A DNA stretch of 53,552 bases. Origin: Gemmiger sp. GTDB taxonomy: Bacteria; Bacillota; Clostridia; Oscillospirales; Ruminococcaceae. Location: NCBI GenBank assembly GCA_028710135.1, contig JAQUSS010000002.1, positions 1-53,552 on the forward strand, written 5' to 3'. The position numbers were made by a program, and so were the translations under genes. Below the pieces are notes generated by a model that was not told the origin of the DNA, searched no databases, and saw only the letters and a list, made by a program, of their open reading frames with translations. Positions 34,405 to 42,627 of the stretch are shown piece after piece (positions within the stretch are counted from its first letter, which is position 1; every line of letters begins with the position of its first letter).

Positions 34405-35604
34405 CTAGCCCCCACACAACGCACGCTTTGTGGCCGCAGCCTCTAAGCGCGCAAGCGCCTCCTCCACCACCCAGGTGGGGCAGGCCAGGTTGATGCGCGC
34501 AAAGCCCTCTCCGCCCTTGCCAAACTCGTAACCGCTGCTCAAAAACAGGCGCGCATCGCGGTGCAAAAATTCTTCCAGCGCCCTATCGCTCAGGCCAAGG
34601 CCACGGCAATCCCACCATTGCAGGTAGGTGCCTTCCAGCGGCTGCACGGCAATTTGCGGCAGGTGCTGCGCCATAAAATGCTCCACGGTATCACGGTTGC
34701 GGCGCAAATGTGCCAGCAGGGCTTCCAGCCAAGGTTCACATTCGTTGTACACAAGCTCGCAGGCATAAAAGCCCGGTGCGCTTGCCCCGTAACCGCCGTG
34801 GTCATCCTTGCATTTCACAAATTTTTGGCGCAACGCCGCATCGCTGATGATAATGTTAGAAACCTTGAGCCCGGCAAGGTTGAAGGCCTTGGTGGGCGAG
34901 GTACAGGTTACACAGCGCCGCGCAATTTGTGCCGAGAGGGAGGCTAAGGGGATGTGGGTGAAGCCCGGCATCAAGATATCCTCGTGAATCTCATCGGATA
35001 CGATGATGATATCGTGTTCCTCGCACAGCTGCGCCACTTTGCACAGTTCCTCCCTGCGCCAAACCCGCCCAACGGGGTTGTGGGGGCTGCAAAACAGCAG
35101 CAGCTTGGTTTCCGGCCGTTGCAGGCAGGCCGCCAGCGCGTCAAAATCAATTTCGTAGCCGTGGGCGGTGTGCAGTAGCTCCACCGGGGCAACCTTGCGG
35201 CCACACTGCTGCACGGCCGAGTAAAAATGGTGGTAAACCGGCGAGAGCATGGCCACGCTCTCGCCCGGCTGGGTGTAGGTGCGCACCACATTGAATAGGG
35301 CTGGCACCACCCCCTCAAAGGGGACAATCCATTCCGGTTCCACCTGCCAGGCGTGGCGGCGCTGCATCCAGCGGATTACGGCATCGTAGTAGGCGGGTGT
35401 AGCCGCGGTATAACACATGGTGGCTTCGCCAAAATACCGCTGCATCCCCTGCACAAATTGCGTGGGGTAAACCAGCTCCATATCCGCCACCGTAAGCGGC
35501 ACGGTGCCAAGCGGCACGGTTGGGTCGCTTTGCAGCATTTCCATCCATTTTGTGGCCCCGGTTCCCCGTTTGGTAGGCAGCGTTGTAAAATCAAATGTTT
35601 CCAT
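34405..35604 (-). CDS. MalY/PatB-family PLP-dependent C-S lyase
   Basis: A 399-aa fold-type I PLP enzyme of the MalY/PatB group. The PLP lysine is K239 in TSPTKAFNLAG. Other hallmarks are VADMELVYP, SPHNPVGRVW and SDEIHEDI. Members cleave C-S bonds of cystathionine or cysteine conjugates, giving pyruvate, ammonia and a thiol. E. coli MalY additionally represses the maltose regulon by binding MalT, so a regulatory role is an alternative. Its place in a sugar uptake operon that also carries a rhodanese fusion makes sulfur chemistry worth considering. Confidence 0.88.
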   Translation of the reverse strand: METFDFTTLPTKRGTGATKWMEMLQSDPTVPLGTVPLTVADMELVYPTQFVQGMQRYFGEATMCYTAATPAYYDAVIRWMQRRHAWQVEPEWIVPFEGVVPALFNVVRTYTQPGESVAMLSPVYHHFYSAVQQCGRKVAPVELLHTAHGYEIDFDALAACLQRPETKLLLFCSPHNPVGRVWRREELCKVAQLCEEHDIIIVSDEIHEDILMPGFTHIPLASLSAQIARRCVTCTSPTKAFNLAGLKVSNIIISDAALRQKFVKCKDDHGGYGASAPGFYACELVYNECEPWLEALLAHLRRNRDTVEHFMAQHLPQIAVQPLEGTYLQWWDCRGLGLSDRALEEFLHRDARLFLSSGYEFGKGGEGFARINLACPTWVVEEALARLEAAATKRALCGG

Positions 35605-35649
35605 AGCGGTTTCCCTTCCTGTCCGGTATTTTTTTGGTATCCCTGGGGC

Positions 35650-36636
35650 TTACCAGGCGTAGGCCCACGGGGCCATCCCACCCGGGCCGGGGAAAATCTC
35701 ATCCAGGCGCTTCATCTCTTGCTCCCCCAGGTGGATTTCTAAGCATTTTAGGCTATCCTCCAGCTGTGCGCGGGTGCGCGGCCCCACAATAACGGAGGTT
35801 ACCGCATCGCTGTGCAACAGCCAGGCCAGCGCAATTTGGTCTTGCGGGTAGCCCAGCTCCTTGGCAAACGCATCGAACTGTTCTAACTTCGGGCGTGCTT
35901 TCTCAATATTTTCGGCAATGCGGGCGGCGCGCCCACCGTGGGCCTTATCCAGCGCGTTGCGGCCCAGCAGGCCACCCTGCAACGGGCTCCACGGCAGAAT
36001 GCCGATGCCGTTTGCCTTGGCCGCAGGCAGCACTTCCAGCTCCGGCAGGCGGCAATCCAGGTTATAGCGGTGCTGCTCGCAAACAAGGCCCAGGAAATGG
36101 CGTTTTTCTGCGGCGGCCTGGGCTGTGGCCAAATCCCAGCCTGCAAAATTGCTGGAGCCTACATAGTCCACCTTGCCCGCGCGCACCACCCCCTCAAATG
36201 CCTCCCACAGCTCCGGCCAGGTGGCGCTGCGGTCAATGTGGTGCATATAATAAAGCTCCAAATGGTCGGTTTGCAGCCGCTGAAGCGACTTTTCAAGGTG
36301 CCGCCGCACCTTGTAGAGCGAGAGCCCCGCCTCAGCGTTGGGGCCTTCCTCCGCAAAGTCGGAGTCCATGGTGTCGTACACCTTGCTGGCAAGGATGGTT
36401 TTTGTCCGCCTGCCGCCGCCCAAGGCAAACCAGCGCCCCAAAATGCGCTCGCTCTCGCCCGTGTTGCTGCCCGGGCCGTAGGCATCCGCCGTATCAAACA
36501 GGGTGATGCCCGCATCCAGTGCGCAGTCCATGATGGCCTGCGCCTCCTTCTCCTGCGTCTGTGCGCCAAAATTCATCGTGCCAAGGCAAAGGCGGCTTAC
36601 CCGCAGGCCACTTCTTCCCAAACGTGTATATTCCAT
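35650..36636 (-). CDS. Aldo/keto reductase
   Basis: A 328-aa NADPH-dependent aldo/keto reductase with a TIM-barrel fold. The opening YTRLGRSGLRVSRLCLGTMNFG is family-typical. The catalytic tetrad can be traced as Asp and Tyr in DTADAYGPG, Lys in TKTILASKV and His in YMHHID. ATG 36636 lies 4 bp after the AraC regulator's stop codon; its ribosome site (AGGGG) sits inside that gene, so coupling is likely. Probable task: reducing an aldehyde or keto-sugar in the system 2 route. Substrate not identifiable. Confidence 0.9.
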   Translation of the reverse strand: MEYTRLGRSGLRVSRLCLGTMNFGAQTQEKEAQAIMDCALDAGITLFDTADAYGPGSNTGESERILGRWFALGGGRRTKTILASKVYDTMDSDFAEEGPNAEAGLSLYKVRRHLEKSLQRLQTDHLELYYMHHIDRSATWPELWEAFEGVVRAGKVDYVGSSNFAGWDLATAQAAAEKRHFLGLVCEQHRYNLDCRLPELEVLPAAKANGIGILPWSPLQGGLLGRNALDKAHGGRAARIAENIEKARPKLEQFDAFAKELGYPQDQIALAWLLHSDAVTSVIVGPRTRAQLEDSLKCLEIHLGEQEMKRLDEIFPGPGGMAPWAYAW

Positions 36637-36640
36637 ATGG

Positions 36641-37543
36641 TTACCCCTGCTCTCTTTCCAATTGTTCGTCAACTTCTTCATCGGCAAGCATCCGGCGCCG
36701 CCACCGGCTGGGTGTTTCCCCCATGCGGGCCACAAACAGCGTATTGAAGCTGGAAAGTGACTCAAACCCAACCTCCAACGCCACCTCCAGCACCGATACA
36801 TCCGTGCGCAGCAGCCGCTCACAGGCCTGGTTCAGGCGCTGGCTGCTCACGTAGCTCGTCACACTCTCGCCCATAATTTGCTTAAACCGGCGGCGGAAAT
36901 TTGCCGTACCCATGTGGCATAGCGCCGCCATGCAGTCTACCTCGCTATCCCCAAAGCCCTGCCGGTTCAAGTAGCGCAGCGCCGGGTATATCTCCTGGAT
37001 TTCGTCGCTGAAAAACCGGATGTTGTCGGAGATATCGCCCCGGCAGCGCAGCACCTCCACCAGCAGGGAGATGACCATCCCCCGCACCATCACCTGGTAA
37101 TTTTCATTTTTCTCCCGGAACTCGGCCAAAATGCCCTGCATCAGCCAAGATACAATCGGGCATTCTTTTTTGCGCAGCAGGCAGCGTGCGGTTTTGTTGT
37201 CGTGGCGCAGCAGGCTTTTAAAATCAATGTACACGGGCCGTATATTTTCCAACAGGCCGTGTGGGTCGATGCAGATATAATCAAACGGCAGGGCCGCCTG
37301 CCCACCCACAATGCGGATGCCCCGGCAGGTGCTGATGGCCGGCAGCACAAGCACATCCCCCGGTGCCAGCTGCACGGTTTCGCCGTTCACCCGCGCGGCA
37401 CACGCTGCAAGGCAAAGTGCAAACTCAATGCTGCCAACCAACCGGGGCTTATCCCGGTTGCCCTTGCCTGCGCCCACATCCTCATGTAAAAACGCGTAGA
37501 CCGGGAAGGTTTCTTCCTGCGCACAAAGCGGTTGCTGCGTCAT
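36641..37543 (-). CDS. AraC-family regulator heading the system 2 operon
   Basis: A 300-aa soluble AraC-family activator. The N-terminal cupin-like sensor (about 1-170) includes QLAPGDVLVLPA. The C-terminal double helix-turn-helix (about 200-295) contains CHMGTANFRRRFKQIMG and SVLEVALEVGFESLSSFN. ATG 37543 follows GGAGGGAGAG; upstream in-frame codons have no ribosome site. As first gene of the 15-gene run it probably controls its own operon, and the region shared with the divergent AraC gene at 37890 may allow cross-regulation. Confidence 0.87.
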   Translation of the reverse strand: MTQQPLCAQEETFPVYAFLHEDVGAGKGNRDKPRLVGSIEFALCLAACAARVNGETVQLAPGDVLVLPAISTCRGIRIVGGQAALPFDYICIDPHGLLENIRPVYIDFKSLLRHDNKTARCLLRKKECPIVSWLMQGILAEFREKNENYQVMVRGMVISLLVEVLRCRGDISDNIRFFSDEIQEIYPALRYLNRQGFGDSEVDCMAALCHMGTANFRRRFKQIMGESVTSYVSSQRLNQACERLLRTDVSVLEVALEVGFESLSSFNTLFVARMGETPSRWRRRMLADEEVDEQLEREQG

Positions 37544-37889
37544 CTCTCTCCCTCCGTTTCCCATTGCGTAAGCGGCTACTGTTTTTCGCCACTTCCCTTC
37601 TCTGGCTCTATTGTCCCTCATTTTGGTGCGGCAATCTACCGGAAACCTGCGCTGTTTTTGTGCAAAAACTGCCATGTTCACAGTACCTCCCGTTTTTGTA
37701 AAATACTTTTGTACAGTTTGCCACGCCCAATTCTTTCCCAGTAAATTAGGCGATGCAGAGAAAAAATTGTACCAGCCCCCAAAATTGTGCTATGATAGGG
37801 AAAAGTTTTGCGCGGTTCCCTTTGGGGGCCGCGCACCGGGCAGGCACCACTTTTGGGCCTGGATTTGTTTGGGAAAGGGGTAGGCAACG
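37544..37889. promoter_or_regulatory. Divergent promoter region between two AraC regulators
   Basis: A 346-bp gene-free region. For the plus-strand regulator, TTGTAC (37767-37772), an 18-bp spacer and TATGAT (37791-37796) with TG extension form a good promoter. Direct repeats AAAATTGT at 37763-37770 and 37781-37788 flank the spacer and could be an operator. For the minus-strand operon no clear -35/-10 pair is visible. GTTTTTGTGCA at 37654-37664 reads TGCACAAAAAC on the minus strand and is close to TGCACAAGAAC at 4499-4509 in system 1. Confidence 0.55.
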
Positions 37890-38849
37890 ATGCAAAAAGA
37901 AATCGGCGTAGAATACAAGCATTACTATATGCCCTACAAGCTGCCCTTGGTTGCGGAGATTGGCAACACCTACACCGAAAAAACAACCACCGGCTCCGCC
38001 TATATTTTCCACAATTATCTGGAGCTGGGGTACTGCCACGAAGGCTCCGGCGTGCTGGTGGTGGACGACACTGAATATCCGTTTCGCTGTGGGGATATCT
38101 CCATCGTCAGCCCCTTTGTTATGCACTACAACTACACCAGCTCAAGCGAGCCGTGCCGCTGCGAATACCTGAAAATGGATGTGGACCGCATTTTGAGCGG
38201 CTTTTCCGATGCGCACACGCTGGGGTTGCGGGAATCACTTTTTTCGGCGCGCAGCTTTAACGGCCTGGTAAAAAGCGAACAGAGCAGCATGATTCAGCCC
38301 CTTGTAAAAAATATTCTGGCGGAGGTGCAGACAAAAGACCGCTTTTATGAGGCCAGCATCCGCGGCTACTGCATGACACTGCTGATGGCCTGCCTGCGCC
38401 TGAATGCGGCTGTGCCGCCGTCAGACCAGCCACTTTCCAGCAAAATGATTATCCGCCGGGCCATTATTTACATTGACGAGCATTACAACGAGGAAATTCG
38501 CCTACTGGATTTGGCCGCCCTGTGCGATATGAGCGAAACCCATTTTTGCCGCCTGTTTCGGGAACTGATCGGCTCCACGCCGCACAACTACATCAACCGC
38601 ATCCGCATCCACAAGGCCTGCTCGCTGCTCTACGCGGGGCGCTTAAGCATTGCCCAGGTGGCGCAGCGCATCGGCTTTGGCACCCTATCCAGCTTCAACC
38701 GCAACTTTTTGCACGTAACCGGGTTCTCCCCCTCGCAGTGGTTGCAGCTGATGAAAACCGGCGACGATAACCCCGCCGTACTCCATATCGATTCCAACGA
38801 AAGCCCGGGCCCCTGCGCCGCGCAAGGCCCTGCCCCGCCCCCCAAATAA
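37890..38849 (+). CDS. Stand-alone AraC-family regulator with cupin sensor
   Basis: A 319-aa transcriptional regulator. The N-terminal cupin-type sugar-sensing domain (about 20-120) includes GYCHEGSGVLVVDD and FRCGDISIV. The C-terminal AraC double helix-turn-helix (about 190-290) contains DMSETHFCRLFRELIG and SIAQVAQRIGFGTLSSFN. AAAGGGG precedes the ATG. It is transcribed alone: its own promoter is at 37767-37796 and a strong terminator follows. Placed between systems 2 and 3 and divergent from the system 2 regulator, it may tune either one. Confidence 0.88.
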   Translation: MQKEIGVEYKHYYMPYKLPLVAEIGNTYTEKTTTGSAYIFHNYLELGYCHEGSGVLVVDDTEYPFRCGDISIVSPFVMHYNYTSSSEPCRCEYLKMDVDRILSGFSDAHTLGLRESLFSARSFNGLVKSEQSSMIQPLVKNILAEVQTKDRFYEASIRGYCMTLLMACLRLNAAVPPSDQPLSSKMIIRRAIIYIDEHYNEEIRLLDLAALCDMSETHFCRLFRELIGSTPHNYINRIRIHKACSLLYAGRLSIAQVAQRIGFGTLSSFNRNFLHVTGFSPSQWLQLMKTGDDNPAVLHIDSNESPGPCAAQGPAPPPK

Positions 38850-38852
38850 TAC

Positions 38853-38911
38853 AAAGCCGGGATATTTTAACCGCCATTTTTGCAGGCGTTTAAAATATCC
38901 CGGCCTTTTTT
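38853..38911 (+). terminator. Strong terminator after the stand-alone AraC gene
   Basis: A 15-bp stem from GCCGGGATATTTTAA (38856-38870) and its complement (38890-38904), with an inner CGCC/GGCG extension, followed by a T-rich run. It isolates the regulator from the histidine kinase operon. Confidence 0.9.
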
Positions 38912-38927
38912 CTGCCGGAAGGGGCGG

Positions 38928-38956
38928 TTTACAAAGCAAAAAAACCGTGCTATATT
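38928..38956 (+). promoter_or_regulatory. Promoter of the histidine kinase/response regulator genes
   Basis: TTTACA at 38928-38933, a 17-bp spacer and TATATT at 38951-38956 with a TG extension at 38948. It lies about 120 bp before the kinase start. A small hairpin (GCACTTT with AAAGTGC, near 38966-38990) follows in the leader. Confidence 0.7.
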
Positions 38957-39075
38957 TGAACAAATTGCGCACTTTATGCAAAAAAAGTGCCTAAAAGCTG
39001 TCAGTAAGCGACAAAAACACTTTGGATGCTCCCTGCGGAGCCTTCGGAACACCAAAAAAGAAGGATGTGATTTCC

Positions 39076-40842
39076 ATGCCGGAAAAGCCAAAAAAAATGC
39101 GCACCGTCACCCTGCGGGTGCAAACTTTTGCCCTGGTTTTGGCCGTTGTTTTGCCACTGATGGGCACCATTCTGCTCTTCAACACCTACACCGTGCGGCG
39201 CTCCAGCCAGCGCGTTTACGAGAGCGGGCTGAGTACCCTTGGCCTCTACTGTGATTCACTGGAAAGCGATTTGCACAACATTGAAAACCAGATGATCAAC
39301 CTGGCCGCAAAGGATATACACTACCAAAAGTTGCGGTTCGAGCGTGAACCTTACGAGCGATACTCCGAAATTTACGAGGTTTTTAACCGTTACCAGGAAA
39401 TCATGAATATTTATCCCATCATCGGGGCAATCCATCTCTACTCTGAGCAGAACGAGATTCGCCGCACCCTCTACCGGGATGGCTGCGGCTACAGCTACGC
39501 CTTCAAACAAGCGTGGGCAAGCACCATCACCACGCTGCTGGGCTCCCCCGAAAACCCCAGCCAGCTGGGCTGGTTTACGCAGGAGATTGACGGGCGGCTG
39601 CTGTTGCTGCGCATTTTTGGCCGCAACGGGCTGTATATGGTTTTTATGGTGGACCCGCAAAACCTACAGGTGCCGCAAGGCAGCGGCAAGGCGGAGCCTG
39701 CCAAGGGCGAACACCTGCTGATTTACGCCACGGCCGATGGCACACCGATGATTCAAAAGCCCTTTGTGGAGGAACACAAAATTGACCTGCGGGCGGAGGA
39801 AGGCTCCTTTTACCTGACCGGTAGCGGGCAAAGCTACCTGGTGTCCGCCCTGGTTTCCAGCTATAGCGGCACCAAAATGTTTTATTTGCAGCCCTACGGC
39901 GGTTTGTTTGGCAATTTGGATAACTGGCAGCTTTTGTTGCTGTTGCTCTCGCTGCTGATGTGCGGGCTAACGTTGGGGGCCATGCTGCTGCTCAACCAAA
40001 TGAACCTGGAGCCGATGACGCGGCTAATCCGCACGATAACCCGCATCCGGGAAGGCCAGGCGGATGCCCGGATGGCGGAGGATTACCATGTGGAGGAATA
40101 CCACACCCTGAGCCACAGCTTTAACGAGATGGTTGGGCAGATTCAACAATTGCGGATTGAATCCTACGAGCAGAAGCTGGCCGAGCAGAACACCCGCCTG
40201 CTGATGCTGCAATCCCAAATCAAGCCGCATTTCTACCTCAACCTGCTAAAAAACATCCAGGCCCTGGCGCAGGAGCACCAGGACGAAAAAATTCAGGCGC
40301 TGGTGATGGAGCTATCGGTCTACCTGCGGTACCTGCTGCAAACCAAAACCACCACCGTGGCGCTGGATGCGGAGCTGGAGAGTGTTTCGCACTATATCCA
40401 ATTGCAGCGCCTAACCACCTTTTACCCGCCGCAATGCGAGTTTGATGTGCCGGAGGCACTGCAAAAGCTGCAAATTCCGCCGCTGTCCATCCTAACCTTT
40501 GTGGAGAACGCCGTGAAATATGCCGTGCATAGCGATTGCCCGCTGCAAATCCATATAAAAGGGCGGCTGCTGCAAACCGAGGATGGGCACTACTATAACC
40601 TGACCATCACCGATAACGGCGGCGGTTTTTCGCCCGAGATACTGGCGCAGCTGAACAGTACCCAGCCCGTTTTTGCAGAGGGCCATGTGGGCATCCCCAA
40701 CGTGCTGCGCCGTTTTGAACTGATTTACCGCGGCAAAAGTAGCTTTGCCTTCTCCAATATGCAGAACGGTAGCTGCATTGAAATTTTTATTCCGGCGCAG
40801 GCGGAGCCGCCGCGCCCCCAGGAAAGGAGTGCCCTATCATGA
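39076..40842 (+). CDS. YesM-type sensor histidine kinase (system 3)
   Basis: A 588-aa membrane histidine kinase. Helix 1 spans about residues 10-33, an extracellular sensor follows (about 34-284), and helix 2 lies at about 285-308. Then come a HAMP-like linker, the phospho-acceptor H385 in QSQIKPHFYLN, and an ATPase domain with N box FVENAVKYAV and G boxes TDNGGGF and GHVGIPNV. ATG 39076 follows an AGAAGGA site. It overlaps the response regulator by 4 bp (ATGA). YesM-type kinases sense extracellular sugars or binding proteins and switch on the neighbouring uptake operon, here the lipoprotein/permease genes from 42628. Confidence 0.9.
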   Translation: MPEKPKKMRTVTLRVQTFALVLAVVLPLMGTILLFNTYTVRRSSQRVYESGLSTLGLYCDSLESDLHNIENQMINLAAKDIHYQKLRFEREPYERYSEIYEVFNRYQEIMNIYPIIGAIHLYSEQNEIRRTLYRDGCGYSYAFKQAWASTITTLLGSPENPSQLGWFTQEIDGRLLLLRIFGRNGLYMVFMVDPQNLQVPQGSGKAEPAKGEHLLIYATADGTPMIQKPFVEEHKIDLRAEEGSFYLTGSGQSYLVSALVSSYSGTKMFYLQPYGGLFGNLDNWQLLLLLLSLLMCGLTLGAMLLLNQMNLEPMTRLIRTITRIREGQADARMAEDYHVEEYHTLSHSFNEMVGQIQQLRIESYEQKLAEQNTRLLMLQSQIKPHFYLNLLKNIQALAQEHQDEKIQALVMELSVYLRYLLQTKTTTVALDAELESVSHYIQLQRLTTFYPPQCEFDVPEALQKLQIPPLSILTFVENAVKYAVHSDCPLQIHIKGRLLQTEDGHYYNLTITDNGGGFSPEILAQLNSTQPVFAEGHVGIPNVLRRFELIYRGKSSFAFSNMQNGSCIEIFIPAQAEPPRPQERSALS

Positions 40843-42419
40843 CCGTATTGGTTGTGGATGACCACATCAGTGTTGTGAGTGCCATCCTCTCCGCCATAAA
40901 TTGGGAGAAAATTGGGGTGGACCGGGCGCTGAAAGCCTACAACGCCTTTGAGGCAAAAAATATTCTGCGCACCCAGCCGGTGGATATTTTGCTTTGCGAT
41001 ATTGAGATGCCGGGCGAGAATGGGTTAAGCCTGTTCCGCTGGGCCAAAGAAAACAAGTACCCGGTGGAGTGCATCTTCCTTACCTCCCACGCGGATTTTC
41101 AGTATGCCAAGGAGGGGTTGCAGATGGGCGGCTTCGATTATATTTTGCAGCCTGCCCTCTACGAGGATGTGCAGGCCGCCCTAAGCCGGGCCGTGCGCAA
41201 GGTGGAAAGTGCGCGGGAATACCAAACCTATTACGCCTACGGGCGGATGATTCACGGCAACAGCGGGCTGCTTTTTGATTCCGCCCTGGGCCGCTGGCTG
41301 CACAGCGCGGAGATTGACCCCGTGCAATTGCAGCAGGCGCTGGATCAACTGCATATCGACCTGAAAGCCGAGCAGCCCTTCTGCTTTGCGCTGCTGGAGC
41401 TGCTGCATTCCGCCCTGCCGGAGAAGGACGCCCCACCGAACGACGATTTATTCCGCTATGGCATCAACAACATCCTGGCCGAGATGGGGGCGGATTATGG
41501 CCAGCAGGTTTTGCTTTTGCGGTACGATAAGGAAAGCTATGCCCTTTTTTGCTACTGCGCCGGGGCCCCCCTCAACGAGGAAAGCTTTGCCGGGCTGTTG
41601 CAGCGCTTTCTGGAAAGCTGTACCCAATTTTACCACTGCGGGGCGGCGGCCTACAGCGCCGGTGCCACCGATTTTGCCGCCCTGCCCGGCTGCATTGCCC
41701 GCCTGAACACGCGGCGGGTAAATAACGTTCTCCATGCGGCGCGGGTGTTCCGCATTTCGGAGGAGGAGCCTGCCGAGCCGCAGCGGTTGTGGGCTTCCAA
41801 CCGCAAGCGGTGGGAAACACTGGCCACCCAGGGCGGTTTTTCGGCCGTGCAGGCCGAAATTGGCGATTGCCTGGAGCTGATGGCCAGTAGCGGCACCCTG
41901 ACGGCGGAGCAGCTGCGCAGCTTCCACGGGGATTTTATCCAGCTCTTTTTCCAGGTGCTCAGCGGTATGGGGCTGGGGCTGAACGATGTCCTGCCGGATT
42001 TTGCCGAGCGGGAGTATTTTCTCAACAGCTACCATTCCATCGAGCAGACCCGCCGGGCATTGCAGATGGCCGGGGCGGCCATTGAGCGCGCCGGCGGAGC
42101 CACCGATGATGAGGACCGGGTGCAGGCCATCGTCCACTATATACAGGAAAATATTGAGAAGGATATCCACCGCCGTGACCTGGCGGCCGAATTTTTCCTC
42201 AGCCCGGATTATATCTCCCATCTGTTTCAATCTCGGATGAACATGACGCTTTCCGCCTTTGTGACGCAGGAGAAGATGCGGGTGGCCAACAACCTGCTGC
42301 GCACCACCAACCTGCCGGTCAGCGTGGTGGCGGCCAAGCTGGGCTACAACAACTTTTCCCACTTCTCCCGCACTTACAAGCAAATCTATGGGGTTAGCCC
42401 CACCGGCGAGCGCAAATAG
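40839..42419 (+). CDS. YesN-type AraC response regulator with altered receiver
   Basis: A 526-aa response regulator. The receiver (about 1-120) has the acidic pair in VVDDH, phospho-acceptor D54 in LLCDIEMPG and the switch residue in LTSHAD. The normally invariant lysine before the last proline is Q104 (DYILQPA). A long middle region follows and the C-terminus is an AraC double helix-turn-helix (about 425-525) with FLSPDYISHLFQSRMN and PVSVVAAKLGYNNFSHFS. It is co-translated with the kinase. Its likely target is the repeat-bearing promoter at 42437-42564, just behind it. The Lys-to-Gln change may alter phosphorylation-driven switching. Confidence 0.9.
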   Translation: MTVLVVDDHISVVSAILSAINWEKIGVDRALKAYNAFEAKNILRTQPVDILLCDIEMPGENGLSLFRWAKENKYPVECIFLTSHADFQYAKEGLQMGGFDYILQPALYEDVQAALSRAVRKVESAREYQTYYAYGRMIHGNSGLLFDSALGRWLHSAEIDPVQLQQALDQLHIDLKAEQPFCFALLELLHSALPEKDAPPNDDLFRYGINNILAEMGADYGQQVLLLRYDKESYALFCYCAGAPLNEESFAGLLQRFLESCTQFYHCGAAAYSAGATDFAALPGCIARLNTRRVNNVLHAARVFRISEEEPAEPQRLWASNRKRWETLATQGGFSAVQAEIGDCLELMASSGTLTAEQLRSFHGDFIQLFFQVLSGMGLGLNDVLPDFAEREYFLNSYHSIEQTRRALQMAGAAIERAGGATDDEDRVQAIVHYIQENIEKDIHRRDLAAEFFLSPDYISHLFQSRMNMTLSAFVTQEKMRVANNLLRTTNLPVSVVAAKLGYNNFSHFSRTYKQIYGVSPTGERK

Positions 42420-42436
42420 GCTAAACTGGCGCAAAT

Positions 42437-42516
42437 CGCAGAAAAGTGTTAATCCACCGCAGAATTGTGTTGATATTTTTGCGCACAGCGGCCCCAAACC
42501 GCAGAATCGTGTCAAT
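42437..42516 (+). promoter_or_regulatory. Three phased direct repeats, candidate regulator operator
   Basis: Three 17-bp copies of CGCAGAAyyGTGTyrAT: 42437-42453, 42458-42474 and 42500-42516. Start-to-start distances are 21 and 42 bp, which is two and four helical turns, so all lie on one DNA face. They sit upstream of an extended -10 that lacks a -35. This fits an AraC-type activator such as the adjacent YesN-like regulator. A weaker CGCAGA occurs at 42522. Confidence 0.75.
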
Positions 42517-42556
42517 TTCTGCGCAGACTAAGGGCGGCGGGGGCGCACCGCGGGAT

Positions 42557-42564
42557 GCTACAAT
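42557..42564 (+). promoter_or_regulatory. Extended -10 of the system 3 uptake operon
   Basis: TGCTACAAT (TG at 42557, hexamer TACAAT 42559-42564). The -35 position is G-rich with no match, indicating dependence on an activator bound at the repeats 42437-42516. Confidence 0.65.
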
Positions 42565-42627
42565 AATGCCAGCGAATGAGGAGAACGACCCCCTCACAAC
42601 AACAAAGGAAAGGTTGGTATACGAAGC

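Noticed and set aside
38966-38990. Small GCACTTT/AAAGTGC hairpin before the kinase gene considered as a terminator
   Set aside because: The stem is only 7 bp and no T-run follows it on the plus strand.
42437-42516. Three direct repeats considered as a small CRISPR array
   Set aside because: Units are only 17 bp, imperfect, with 4- and 25-bp gaps, no cas genes nearby, and they sit at a promoter.
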